Assembly (NCBI RefSeq): GCF_034140825.1
Contig: NC_089040.1
Location: 3,947,501-4,011,500 of the forward strand
Source: Oryza sativa Japonica Group
Lineage: Eukaryota > Streptophyta > Magnoliopsida > Poales > Poaceae
Length of the DNA stretch: 64,000 nucleotides
Reading direction: 5' to 3'
Positions 46,416 through 56,741 of this stretch are shown piece by piece (position 1 is the stretch's first letter; each line of letters opens with the position of its first letter). Made by a program: the position numbers and the translations under genes. The notes beneath the pieces are model-generated. The model was not told the DNA's origin. It saw nothing but the letters and a program-made list of their open reading frames with translations, and ran no database searches.

Positions 46416-47777
46416 GGAATAAGTTCATCTAAGGTCCCTTAACTTGTCAACGAATCCGATTTTCGTCCTTCAACCACAAAACCAGATACAACGGGTCCCT
46501 CAACTATCAAAACCGGTGCAGATTAGGTCCCTCGGCGGTTTTGAAGGCGGTTTTGGCTGACATGGCACCTACGTGGGGTCTTGATCTGACGTGGCGCTTA
46601 CGTGGCAATTCGATCCGGAAAAATATAAAGCTCGTGGGACCCACATGTCAGTTTCACATAGAAATTAAAAAAAATGGTGGGGCCCACGTGGGCTCCACAT
46701 GTCATCCTCACCCCTCTTCTTCCTCCTCTCTCCCCATCTCCCCTCTCTTCATCTCTCTCTTTCCTCACTGACCGGTGGAGTGGGGCGGCCGGCGGAGCGG
46801 AGCAGGTTCGCGGGCAGAGCGGCGGTGGCGGCATATCACCCTCACTCCCCTCTTCTTCCACCTCTCAACCTTTTTGTCGGTGGGGAGCCGGCGCGGTGAC
46901 TAGGCATCGGCGGCGCGCCGGAACACAAGGCAACGGCGGCATGGAGGAGGGTGGTGCCGTTGGCGCGGCAAGGGAGGTGCTGGCGACGATGGGGGCGGTG
47001 GGAGAGGAGGAGAGCGTCGGCAGCGCGGGAAAGGGCGACGAGCGAGGGAGGAGTTGAGCGGGCGGGCGGCGGGAGAGCGAGAGAGGGCGACAGGCGGCAA
47101 GGGAGGAGCTGAGCGGCGGCGCGCAGCGGGAGAGAAGCTGGGCGGCGGTGGTGACCGCCGCCGAGGAGGGCGTCGCAACGGGCGGCTGCCAGCTGCCGTC
47201 AGGGAGAAGGTGCAGTTCCCCGCTTCTTGCCACCGCCGCTCCGGCTGCCACCGCTCCGCCTGCCCCGCTCCGCTCTGCCCGCGGCCCGCCGCCGCCCTGC
47301 TCCGCTCCGGCCGCCCCGCTCCGGCCGCCGCCGCTCCGCCCGCGGACCTGCTCCGCTTTGGCCGCCCCGTCCTTCACCCGCTCTAGTCGCCGCCGCCCCG
47401 CTCCACCGGTCAGTGAGGAAAGAGAGGGGATATTGGGAGAGAGGAGGAAGATGAGGGGTGAGGATGACATGTGGGGCCCACGTGGGCCCCACCATTTTTT
47501 ATTAATTTCAATGTGAAACTGACATGTGGGTCCCACGAGCTTTATATTTTTCCGGATCGAATTGCCACGTAAGCGCCACGTCAATGCCACGTCAGATCGA
47601 GACCAAGTCAAACTAGCCACGTAGGTGCCACGTCAGCCAAAACAGCCTTTAAAACCGCCGAGGGACCTAATCTGCACCGGTTTTGATAGTTGAGGGACCT
47701 GTTGTATCTAGTTTTGCGGTTGAAGGACGAAAATCGGATTCGTTGACAAGTTAAGAGACCTTAGATGAACTTATTCC
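46416..47777. mobile_element. MULE-type element with very long terminal inverted repeats and 9-bp target duplication
   Basis: 1362 bp. Inverted ends start GGAATAAGTTCATCTAAGG, and pairing continues through about 330-380 bp on each side (for example CACCTACGTGG against CCACGTAGGTG, and GGACCCACATGTCAG against CTGACATGTGGGTCCC). A perfect 9-bp direct repeat TTCTCTTGG flanks it (46407-46415 and 47778-47786). The interior (about 46800-47390) is extremely GC-rich and non-repetitive. A minus-strand frame of 251 codons (46865-47620) starts inside one arm and crosses the interior. It shows no known domain and is probably not a real gene, although such frames are often annotated as hypothetical proteins in rice. 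No transposase. Confidence 0.88.
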
Positions 47778-47799
47778 TTCTCTTGGCCCTCACGATAAT

Positions 47800-47885
47800 G
47801 GGCCGATTTGGCAGGCCCTGCTGGCATGGTACAATCTCTGGGCCTGGCCCATTTTCAGAGTCAGACGGCCCATCTGGGCTGTCGT
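47800..47885 (+). promoter_or_regulatory. Site II cluster upstream of the proteasome alpha-4 gene
   Basis: ATGGGCC, CTGGGCC, TGGCCCA, GGCCCATC and TGGGCT occur within about 75 bases, 150-230 bases upstream of the ATG. These are TGGGCY/site II words typical of co-regulated plant housekeeping genes. The MULE described above ends only about 25 bases upstream of the first one. Confidence 0.55.
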
Positions 47886-48034
47886 TTTTCTACTTGGACC
47901 CCTGAAGAAATCATTTTTTAACCTTTGCAACCTACAACCTCCTCACATCTCAACTGAATTAGTAATAGTAGATCTCTCGCCGTCGCCGCCTCCGCCTCCG
48001 CCGCCGGAATCCCCAGCAACAACCCGCCGCCGCG

Positions 48035-48787
48035 ATGTCTCGCCGGTACGACAGCCGCACGACGATCTTCTCGCCGGAGGGGCGGCTCTACCAGGTGGAG
48101 TACGCGATGGAGGCGATCGGGAACGCAGGGTCGGCCCTGGGCGTCCTGGCGGCCGACGGCGTGGTCCTCGTCGGCGAGAAGAAGGTCACCTCCAAGCTCC
48201 TCCAGACCTCGCGCTCCGCCGAGAAGATGTACAAGATCGACTCCCACCTCGCCTGCGCCGTCGCCGGGATCATGTCGGACGCCAACATCCTCCTCAACAC
48301 GGCGCGCCTCCACGCCCAGCGCTACGCCCTCTCCTACCAGGAGCCCATCCCCGTCGAGCAGCTCGTCCAATCCCTCTGCGACACCAAGCAGGGGTACACC
48401 CAGTTCGGCGGCCTCCGCCCCTTCGGCGTCTCCTTCCTCTTCGCCGGCTGGGACAAGCACCATGGCTTCCAGCTCTACATGAGCGACCCCTCCGGCAACT
48501 ACAGCGGCTGGAAGGCCGCCGCCGTCGGGGCCAACAGCCAGGCGGCGCAGTCCATGCTCAAGCAGGACTACCGCGACGGGATGACACGGGAGGAGGCCGT
48601 CGCCCTCGCCCTCAAGGTGCTTAGCAAGACCATGGATTCGACCAGCTTGACCGCCGAGAAGCTGGAGCTCGCCGAGGTGTTCTTGCAGCCCGGCACCGGG
48701 GAGGTGCAGTACCAGGTGTGCTCGCCTGAGGCGATGGGGAAGCTGCTCGCCAAGGCCGGCCTCTCGCAGCCGGCGCCTGAGGCTTGA
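48035..48787 (+). CDS. PAC1: 20S proteasome subunit alpha type-4 (PAC1)
   Basis: A single uninterrupted exon of 250 codons, the normal length. It begins [20 protein letters not shown], which contains the proteasome alpha-subunit signature (Y-DSR-T-FSPEGRL-QVEYA-EA). The Ntn-hydrolase fold follows ([61 protein letters not shown]). Alpha subunits are not catalytic. Alpha-4 sits in the outer ring that gates the chamber and docks the 19S regulator. The start is the first ATG after a leader rich in CGC/CCG. The C-terminal SQPAPEA tail is slightly variable in the family. It looks intact. Confidence 0.97.
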   Translation: MSRRYDSRTTIFSPEGRLYQVEYAMEAIGNAGSALGVLAADGVVLVGEKKVTSKLLQTSRSAEKMYKIDSHLACAVAGIMSDANILLNTARLHAQRYALSYQEPIPVEQLVQSLCDTKQGYTQFGGLRPFGVSFLFAGWDKHHGFQLYMSDPSGNYSGWKAAAVGANSQAAQSMLKQDYRDGMTREEAVALALKVLSKTMDSTSLTAEKLELAEVFLQPGTGEVQYQVCSPEAMGKLLAKAGLSQPAPEA

Positions 48788-50225
48788 TCTACTGAGATGG
48801 TTTGCTTCTTGTTCTCGCAATTCGGTTGGTGTTTAATCCATGTGATGGTAAACAGTTGATGAATTTAGTATAAATTTTCTTTTAAGAGTTGCCATCAGCT
48901 ATGGTTTGAAATCAATCCAGATTGTTGTGTGTTATCGTCCTATTTCTTATCAGCAAGAACCCTTCTTAGTGATTATATGGTTATATTGAGTATATTTATA
49001 GAGCCCAAATACCTTGGACATATCCAATTCAGTATGCAGCTTTTGACAGAAACACAAATGGCTAATCTTTGTGTATTGGGATATGGTGTATTTCTCTATC
49101 CCTAGAATTTATTGGTTCGAGTTGTGATCCTGATAGAGTTCACCATTATAGTTTGGCAGAATTGCTGACAGTGGTTTCCAACCATGGTTCAATTTGAGAA
49201 TCAACCCAAATTGCCGTGTAATTTTTCTATCTAGTATTAGCAAGATAACCTGCAACTGTTATACAGTGGAAGTGTCGAACTACCATTGATATATCATATT
49301 CAGCATTTAGATTACCTAGAAAAAGATGATTGTTGTTTTGTAGAATTGTCTATATCACAATAGGCTGAAGATTTATAGGTTTGAATTGACTGGCCAAATT
49401 GTTGGGCTTACTGTATTAGCTGCCACTGGTTTTCCATCCGGTAACCCAGTGAATCAAGAACACTATTATGGAGAGATGAGAAGGTGGTGAGCTGCTGAAA
49501 TAGCAAGCAATCTTCCAGCACCATCTATCTAGTTCTTCAGATTAGCAAAGTCAGCCTTGTCAATACTGTGAATCTGGGTATCATAGTTAGGCTAGAAGGC
49601 TAGAACCGTCATGTCCTATTTCACAGCATAAGATGACCACACAATCCCTCCGAGAACAGATGTTTGGGGGATCGGATGAGAAGGCAAAAAGACTGGAACT
49701 TGCAGATTTCAGGACAAGAGGAGTTTCCCCTTGTGTTTGATGGAATTTCCTGATTTCAATACCTTTTATACATTATATGTGCTGTTACTGTGGTTTGCGC
49801 TAACCATCCTTGGCTCCTTTCTGATTTGGTACATTCCCTACAATGATAACTGAAGACATTTGCATTTGGTATAGGAGATGCTTACTGATGAACCTCTTTT
49901 GAGCCGTGTTACATTCTGTCAAGTTCAACATAATCTTGTGTTTTTGTACATCTTATACTCTTTTATCTACTCCCTCTTATATTTCTACCAGTAAGGGGGT
50001 TACCAATATGGTTTGTGGAAGTTTTCAGACACTTCGTGGTCAAAATGATTTACAGGAGTATACCAAGTTTTTTTCTTCTGAACTCTGAGATGTGAAAGCC
50101 AAGAAACATGTTAAGAACTAGTTAATGAAGTTGTATTCAGTAAAAATGGAGTGCTAATGCAACTGATAATTCTAGACCTATATTTTTTCATGGCATTTTT
50201 ACTTTGGTTACTGATCATGAGATTG
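48788..50225. other. Intergenic between convergent PAC1 and exostosin-type genes
   Basis: 3' UTRs of both genes at the edges. About 48900-49050 and 49182-49320 look like diverged direct copies (ATGGTT..AATC-AACCCA.ATTG.., TATTAGCAAGA, CATATTCAGCAT-type words). No coding region recognised. Confidence 0.4.
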
Positions 50226-52440
50226 TTAGTGACTGTTCAGCCTAAGGTTGAGCCTCCTGAGCCAGACAGAGTGCAGGATCATGTGGAACATGTCGAGCCT
50301 CTCCGGCGGCTGGTGCAGCATGAAATGGCGCTTCACCAGCCGCACGCCGTCGCGGAGGCGCTCCACCTCCGGTGCCGGGATCCGCTCCAGCAGCTCCCTC
50401 AGCCTCGGCACATCGGCGACCGCCACCGCCACCGAGAACGCCTCCCACCGCAGCACGTCGGCGAACGGCGGCGCGTACCCGTCGGCGACTACCACCGGCA
50501 CGCACCCGGCGTGGATCGCCTCCACCACCCGCGGGCTCGCCACCTCGTGCCCGCTCGGGCACAGGCAGAACCTGCTCCGCCGCATGTACCAGTAGTACGG
50601 GTTGCCGCCCTCGCCGCCGGCGTCGGTGTCGCCGTCGCCGGAGACGGAGACGGGGATGGAGGGGAGGTCGTACTCGTAGACGGGGAAGACGGCCGGGTCG
50701 CGGCCTTTCCAGTGGCGGAGGAGGAGGTCGCGGACGTGGCCGTGCCGGCCGCCGGCGAAGAATGCCAGGAACGGCCGTGGCGGCGGCGGCGCCGGGGACA
50801 GGAGCTCCGGCGGCATGTCGCCGTCGTAGAGGTTGATCTCCGGGATGCTGACGTCCTTGTCCGGCCGGAATCCCTCCGACGTGTTGGCGTTGCACAGCGC
50901 GCGGATGGCGTTCGCGTACAGCTCCGGGTGCCCCCTCGACGCGTGCGGACCCTACGCACGCACGTGCAACATAAAATTCGGTTTGAAAATTTCGAAATTC
51001 GGAGAATTTTGTGCCCCCGATATGACATTATTTCGAGGGAAGTTCTTTTATTTTTGAACTTGGCAGATCTTTTTTTCAAATTTGAAATGTTCACGGATGA
51101 AAATTTCCAGAATTTCGGATCTTTCGATGCCCCCTCATTTCATTCTATTTTTCTTTCCACACTACTCCCTCCGTTCGAAAAAAACTCAATTTTTGGGTTT
51201 CCATGTCTAACGTTTGACCGTCCGTTTTATTTAAAAAAATATTAAAAAATTAAAAAGATAAGTCATGAATAAAATATTATTCATGTTTTATTATCTAACA
51301 ATAATAAAAATACTAATAAAAAAATTTCATATAAAACGGACGATCAAACGTTGGACGCGGAAAGTCGGAAACCCAGAAATTGAGTCTCGTTGAACGGAGG
51401 GAGTATGTACTGAATTTATTATTTGCACTCGTTTCGAAATTTGTATGGAAATCATTTGGTGTTGGGAAAATATTTTTCTCTGAAAAAATAAGGGAAAAAA
51501 ATGATTTGTACTTGCCCAGTCGTGGCAGGAGAGCATGAAGTGGTCGGCGCCGGCGGATCGGTTCCAGAAGCGGTGGCGGGAGGCGACGACGGCGACGTAG
51601 TCGGCGACGATGGCGCGGAGCGGCGAGAGGTCGTACGACAGCGGCCGGTACGCGAGCTGCACCATCTGCGACACGCTCAGCGGCAGGAATAAGGCGTGCG
51701 CGCGCGCCGGGTCCCACGTCCGTACGCCGCCGAGCGGCGGCGCCATGAGCTCGAGCTCCTCGATGAAGCGGCCCTCGACGGCGTAGATGTTCTTGCACGG
51801 GCCCTCGTGCGCGATCGGCGGCTCGCCTTCCTCGTACACGTACACCTTGAACCGCCTCTCCATCTCCACGTAGCTCCTGCTTCCCCCTCACCGGAGAGAA
51901 CACGGCGGCGTACATGTCAGCGAGTCGCCGTCGCCGGCGTACGGACAGATTTCAGTTATGTACTACCTGTAGAACGCCGCCGGGTTGCGGTAGACGCGCT
52001 CCAGGCGAGCGTGGTCCGCGTCGCCGAAGAAGCTCAGCCACTTCGCCGAGCTGACGTTGCTGCTGCTTCGTCCCTCGCCGCCGGCGAGATCACCATGTCG
52101 ACGCCGCCGCGCCGCCCGGCGTATCGCTGCTCGCGCCGCGTCGAGCTCCCGCTCCACGGTCGGCGACGCCGCCCTCGCCATCGCCATCCGGGCCCTCTCC
52201 TGATGACACACGAAAAAAAAAAGACAAGCACAAAGCTCATCACACTAACGTACTCTCCACCATGGCGTACACGAAAACCACACGCACCGCGGCGAGACCA
52301 TTCGACAGCCGACGCGCCGGAGAAGAGGAGGAAGAACGGCCGCGACCCGCGCCGGCGACGGACAAGAAGCCGGCGATGGCCGCGGCGGCGGCGAGGGCGA
52401 GGATGATCAGGCACTTCTTCACGCTGAGCCGAGGCGCCAT
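50226..52440 (-). CDS. Exostosin-family (GT47) glycosyltransferase, type II membrane protein
   Basis: Four exons on the minus strand: 52288-52440, 51967-52199, 51516-51876 and 50226-50951, about 490 residues. An upstream in-frame ATG at 52467 would add nine. Residues about 10-28 (CLIILALAAAAAIAGFLSVA) are a signal anchor for the Golgi. The exostosin domain (PF03016) starts near residue 130 with FKVYVYEEGEPPIAHEGPC. It includes HALFLPLSVSQMV, FWNRSAGADHFMLSCHDW, GRHGHVRDLLLRHW, RSRFCLCPSGHEVASPRVVE and CVPVVVADGY. It belongs with the At5g03795/At3g07620-like 'probable glycosyltransferase' group; the sugar substrate is unknown. The intron between exons 3 and 4 needs a GC donor to stay in frame, and that intron carries a Stowaway MITE. 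The exon 1 donor (GCG then GTGCGT) is the least certain border. Confidence 0.9.
51165..51403. mobile_element. Stowaway MITE in intron 3 of the exostosin-type gene
   Basis: 239 bp with ends CTCCCTCCGTTCGAAAAAAA and TTGAACGGAGGGAG, TA on both sides (51163-51164 and 51404-51405). Long inner arms pair (GTTTGACCGTCCGTTTTAT against ATAAAACGGACGATCAAAC). No coding capacity. Confidence 0.88.
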
Positions 52441-52647
52441 CTCCGTCGATCGCCGCCGAGGATGCACGGCGCCGGCGGCGCCGCGGCGGAGCTCGACAAG
52501 GATACCGGATCAAGGCGGCGTGCATAGCATATGCGGTTCAGCAAGCGGGATGAAGTTAGCAGGGAAGCAGGTGACTCACAGGATGTTGGGTTTAAGTTGC
52601 AAGTAACTAGATTGTTCACCCAATTCTTTCACCCAAACCTTGCCTAA

Positions 52648-52770
52648 AAAAGACACAAATATTAGAGAATGACATAATATCAAATAATTAGAAGGGGTGA
52701 AGCTTCGAACCCAAGTCGTCTAGCCCACCACACCTCGTGGAGCTAGCCGAAAGACCCCTGGGAGTTTCTC
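52648..52770 (-). mobile_element. p-SINE1-type tRNA-derived SINE
   Basis: 123 bp flanked by a perfect 18-bp direct repeat CACCCAAACCTTGCCTAA (52630-52647 and 52771-52788). On the minus strand it has an A-box-like TAGCTCCACGAGG, a B-box GGGTTCGAAGC, then CCTTCTAATTATTTGATATT and a terminal run of T. Length, internal promoter boxes and T-rich 3' end match p-SINE1, a family known from Oryza. It lies just upstream of the minus-strand exostosin-type gene. The assignment to p-SINE1 is from memory of its consensus. Confidence 0.8.
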
Positions 52771-52788
52771 CACCCAAACCTTGCCTAA

Positions 52789-53354
52789 CAAATTCACTAC
52801 CAAATTTTGATATGTTAACAAACTAACCATCACCTTACCAATTCCATCGTACTAAAATATGGTAGTTCTGAAACTTTCCTCAAACAAAAACACTAACAAA
52901 ATTTGGAAGACATCAAGCTAAATACATCCAGCTACTAAAATTTAGCAATGTAAAACTTACCAAAATTTGATATTGTCAAAATTTGGTAATGTTAGAATTG
53001 GTAACAAAATAAACAAGCTCTCTACATTGATGGCCCTTGATAAGTTACCATGAGACAAAAAGGTGAGTAGAAGTAAAGTACACGAGTGAATCAACAAAAA
53101 ATTAGTATTTGAGATCACGAATCATCGTCAGTAGATCAGGAGCATTCTTAGTATTTCAAACATTTTTCTTCTATAAAATATGATCCGTAAAACGCAACCT
53201 TGATTGTTGGTATTATTTGCTCAGCTCCAAAATAAAACACAGTTACTCCCAGTGACCAGGAGACCAATCTACACTTATCCTGGGCTTCTAATCTATCTAT
53301 CGGTTTCTGGTCACGAAATCCAAATCAACGGGAAGAAAAATCTACCATTAGATC
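52789..53354. other. Intergenic; probable decayed MITE at about 52790-53010
   Basis: The words CTACCAAATTTTGATATG, ACCAAAATTTGATATTG and CAAAATTTGGTAATG form internal inverted pairs typical of a common AT-rich rice MITE, but the outer ends could not be set. Nothing coding. Confidence 0.4.
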
Positions 53355-56074
53355 TTATGCCTTCATTTTTCTCTTCATCTTTCTCTTGGCTTTGGTCTTG
53401 CCGCTGCTGCTTCTCTTGCTCTTGTAATCTGGAGGCTTGTACTCCGGCACATCACGAAGTCCCAGTTTTGACAAAACAAGGCAGTATGAATCCCAGTCGG
53501 TTCTGCGCAAGTATTTGAGGTATTTCTTCCTCCTTTGCACCATCTCTTGAAGTCCCTTTCTGGAATGCTTGTCCTGAATTACACGTCAAGTTCACATATT
53601 ACTTTCACTTCACCAGAAGAAAATCAGGCGAGCCCGGCAAATTCTATGGCAAGGTAAACCGTGATGCTGTATGAAAATGGTCATGTAAGATCACCTTCTT
53701 ATGCAGAGTAGTTGACAAATGCTTGATTTTTGTGGTAAGTTGTGCCACTGCAAAACATAGACGGGCATCAATTGCAGATATACAAGCCTAAAATATGTAC
53801 TTACAAGCCAGAAAGGTGGAAGGGAAGAGGAAATTTTACATAAAGTCATAAACATGCATGGAGATAAAAGCTCATCTAAAGCCTTGCTGACAGAGTTTCC
53901 CTTTTTCTGAAACCAATTACAACAAAGGAAGTTTTTCTGGGTAAAAAAGAGAAGGAATGTGAAATCTTAAAGAGATGCAATTGTCCTAGTGTGTTGCTTT
54001 GGTCGTATGCCTGAACTTTTCAAGCCAATGTAAACACCTCAAAGTCACATGCAATTACCGAGCAAATCTATCTATTATGGAAGCATCATAAAAAATCATG
54101 AACCTGAACTTTCTTTGAATCAAGAAAAACTATATTACAGATTGGGAGCTAAAAAGAAGCTTGGAAAAGAGAACTTCAAATTTAGAGGACAAGATTAGCT
54201 AGTTTGGATATAAAGCCAAATCTTAACTAAACTCGTAATAACTAAACCACTGGGTTCAGGGTTTTAAAACGTGACGTGCATATTACATAGCTTATTCACA
54301 CACTCAACACTCAACATAACATACCCAAGCGTGGAACATGACTTAGATGGTGACTAAATAAATGGCAGCAGAAGTTTGCAACAAAAAGTTCAAAAATTGT
54401 CAAACAGAAATGGCCTAAATATCAGTATTAACAAATAACTCTTATTGCACGACATCTTCAATACACAAAATTGAGCCTTAAAACTACCCCTACTGTAAAA
54501 GTATACACCACGTTGTCATTTCTCATGGGGAACAAATACACGTCAAAAGAAACTTACTCATAAACTTGCAGCAGTCAACACATATGAGTGCAATACATGT
54601 CAAAAGAAACTTACTCATAAATTTGCACCAGTTAACACATATCAGTGCTTTACCGTGTACCTTTTAAGTAATGAATTTTAATAGATAGCAAGTGAGTGTT
54701 TGATATGAGAACAAATTCTCACGTAAGACCATAAAGACCTGAACATGATCACATATAAAGCTCCTCATAACTAAGATGTCAGTTTCTCACAACTCTATGG
54801 TTACAGAAGAAACAAAAAATACCTTGAACCCGTGCAGAACCACAGTCATTCTCAGACATTTTGAACTCATCCCTTACACTCTGGAGCTCCTGCTTCATCT
54901 TCTCCGCTGATGACATATGATCGGGATGGAAGTACTGCAAAGATCCAACTGACAATTCTCAACACCACATCATCCAATCTAAACAACAAAATGCATCAAA
55001 TGCACAACACTTCCAGCTCACCCTCTCCACCAACTCCTGTTGCGGTTTCCCCAGCAAGTACGCCGGTGTGGCCTGAGAGCCAAAGGCCATCAAAGCCGAC
55101 ATACTCTGTGCTGCAGCCACTAGCAAACCAAATGTAACCACAGCATCATCAGTAACAAAAAGGTTATCCATCAGTTTCATCAGGCATTCACCAATGGCGA
55201 CTAAACAAGAACAGCAAAATCACGATGTATCATTACAGTTGTTCGTCTTCAGATCTTTGGTCTGCAGCGTCACGATCGCATCCCGCAGCACGTCGGTGCC
55301 CAGCCCGGACTGCAGAGCCCTTTCCTCCCTGTCCATCTCTCGCAGCTTCTTGAGTCGCCGGCTCAGCTCCTCCACGGAGAACCACTCCTTCCCATCCTTA
55401 CCCACCGGTGGCCGCAGTTCACTGAGCTTCTTGCCGAGCTCATTGTCGCTGTACAACCGGATGAACTGCTGCTCCTCCACTTTGCCGTCACGGCCTCTCC
55501 TCGCCTCCCCCCTCGTTTCCCTCCCGAACACCGACTCCGGCAGCGGCTTCCCGTCGTGTCTCTGCCGCGAGGAGAGGATGGAGCTCCAGTCCGGCGAACT
55601 GGCGGTGGCGCCGGGGAGGGGCACCGCCGACGCCGTGGGGCTCGTTCCCAGGTTCTTGTTCAAGCTCTCGCGGAGCGCGCTGAAGGGAAAGGCGTCCGCT
55701 CCGGTGGCGCGGCTGGTCGGAGGGGCGGGCCTGGCGCGGAAGACGTCGGCGAAGGAGGGGCTGGGGTTCGCGGCGGCGGCGGAGGTCGCGCCGGATGAGG
55801 GATGGGGGTTGCGGAAGAGGTGGAGGCTGCGGCGGACATCGTCGGGCGGCGGTGATTCGGGGATGCGGCGCGGCGGGGAGGAGGGAGGGGTGGCGTTGAG
55901 GTGGCCGCGGATTTCGGCGAAGTGGGAGGAGAGCTTGGTGGTGCGCTGATCGGCGGATGCGGGGTCGGACGTCGGAGGCGGGAACATACCCTCGCCGGAG
56001 GAAGAGGAGAAGGCGCGCGGGAGGAGGGTTTTGTGGCCGCGGTGGATGCGGCGGCGGAGGAGGAGGAGCGCCAT
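53355..56074 (-). CDS. Small ribosomal subunit protein uS15, mitochondrial-type (long N-terminal extension)
   Basis: Five exons on the minus strand: 55237-56074, 55022-55110, 54823-54934, 53695-53747 and 53355-53573, phase-consistent, about 436 residues. The start MALLLLRRRIHRGHKTLLPR is Arg-rich and non-acidic, as in a mitochondrial presequence. A long low-complexity extension follows. Plant nuclear-coded S15 of this type is known to be several times longer than bacterial S15 (about 89 residues). Residues about 345-436 hold the uS15 core: helix LTTKIKHLSTTLHKKDKHSR, then KGLQEMVQRRKKYLKYLRR and DSYCLVLSKLGLRD, then a Lys/Arg-rich tail. uS15 binds the central domain of small-subunit rRNA. The small exon 2 (ATPAYLLGKPQQELVER) is needed to keep frame. 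A chloroplast destination is less likely, because plastid rps15 is plastid-encoded. Confidence 0.9.
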
Positions 56075-56741
56075 TGCCGGCGGCGAGGTCGAGTGAACTG
56101 AGAAGGTGACGGAAAACTCGCGGGCTTCGTGTGGTTGGTTTCGTAGGGCATTCGGCGAGTTGGGCCTCAACGGGCTAGCCCAAACGGCGCAGGCTTCGGC
56201 TTAATTCGGCCCAAATTAGCGAACAGCGTAGAATTTTGACAATAAGTCTATTTTGTCCTTTTGACTACAAAACCGGATATAACATCTATTCCATCTAAAC
56301 CAGTGCAAGTCGATTCTTTTGCGGATAAGTCTATTTTTGTCTGATAACGTCTCTCCCATCTTCGAAAACCAGTGCAAATTGACTATTTTGGGGGTTTAGG
56401 AAGTGGTTTATGTTGATGTGCACCGGCTTTTGAAGCGGAGACATTATACCCGGTTTTGCGGTTGAGGAGGGTGATTCACTCAAAAGCATGACAGGGAGAC
56501 AAATTAGACTTACTCCAATTTTCTCTGATTTCGGCCCAATTTTGCGTATGGCGTGGGATTTGGGGCTGAATTCGGCCCGTTTTTATCTCCTTCGCAAAAA
56601 TGGAGTTGAATTTGGGCCGAATTCGTCGTCTTCTTGTCGGCCTACGAGTGGTGGAGGCGAGCTGCAGTGTGTCCGAAGCTTTTCTTCTCTACCAGCGGCA
56701 GCGGCGGCTGGTAGGGAGGAGGAGATCGCCACCAGATCGCC
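56075..56741. promoter_or_regulatory. Shared divergent promoter region (uS15 minus, galactosyltransferase plus) with a decayed MULE-like repeat
   Basis: 667 bp separate the two start codons. Close to uS15 are GTTGGGCC, TAGCCCAA and CGGCCCAA (about 56157-56214), site II words. About 56230-56490 contains inverted, decayed matches to the arms of the element at 46416-47777 (for example GACTACAAAACCGGATAT and CGGTTTTGCGGTTGA), so an old relative seems to sit between the two promoters. Confidence 0.55.

Noticed and set aside
46865-47620. 251-codon minus-strand frame in the MULE
   Set aside because: It begins inside a terminal inverted repeat and runs through low-complexity GC-rich sequence, so it is probably not a gene. 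Kept only as a note in the element entry.
47918-48820. 300-codon minus-strand frame over PAC1
   Set aside because: Antisense shadow. The plus strand is a complete proteasome subunit, and GC-rich grass exons keep antisense frames open.
50151-51245. 364-codon plus-strand frame over the exostosin-type gene
   Set aside because: Arg/His/Val-rich shadow that crosses the real intron. The minus strand has clear GT47 motifs.
52690-52755. tRNA-like A and B boxes considered as a tRNA gene
   Set aside because: No cloverleaf can be drawn. The boxes belong to a 123-bp insert with an 18-bp target duplication, a SINE.
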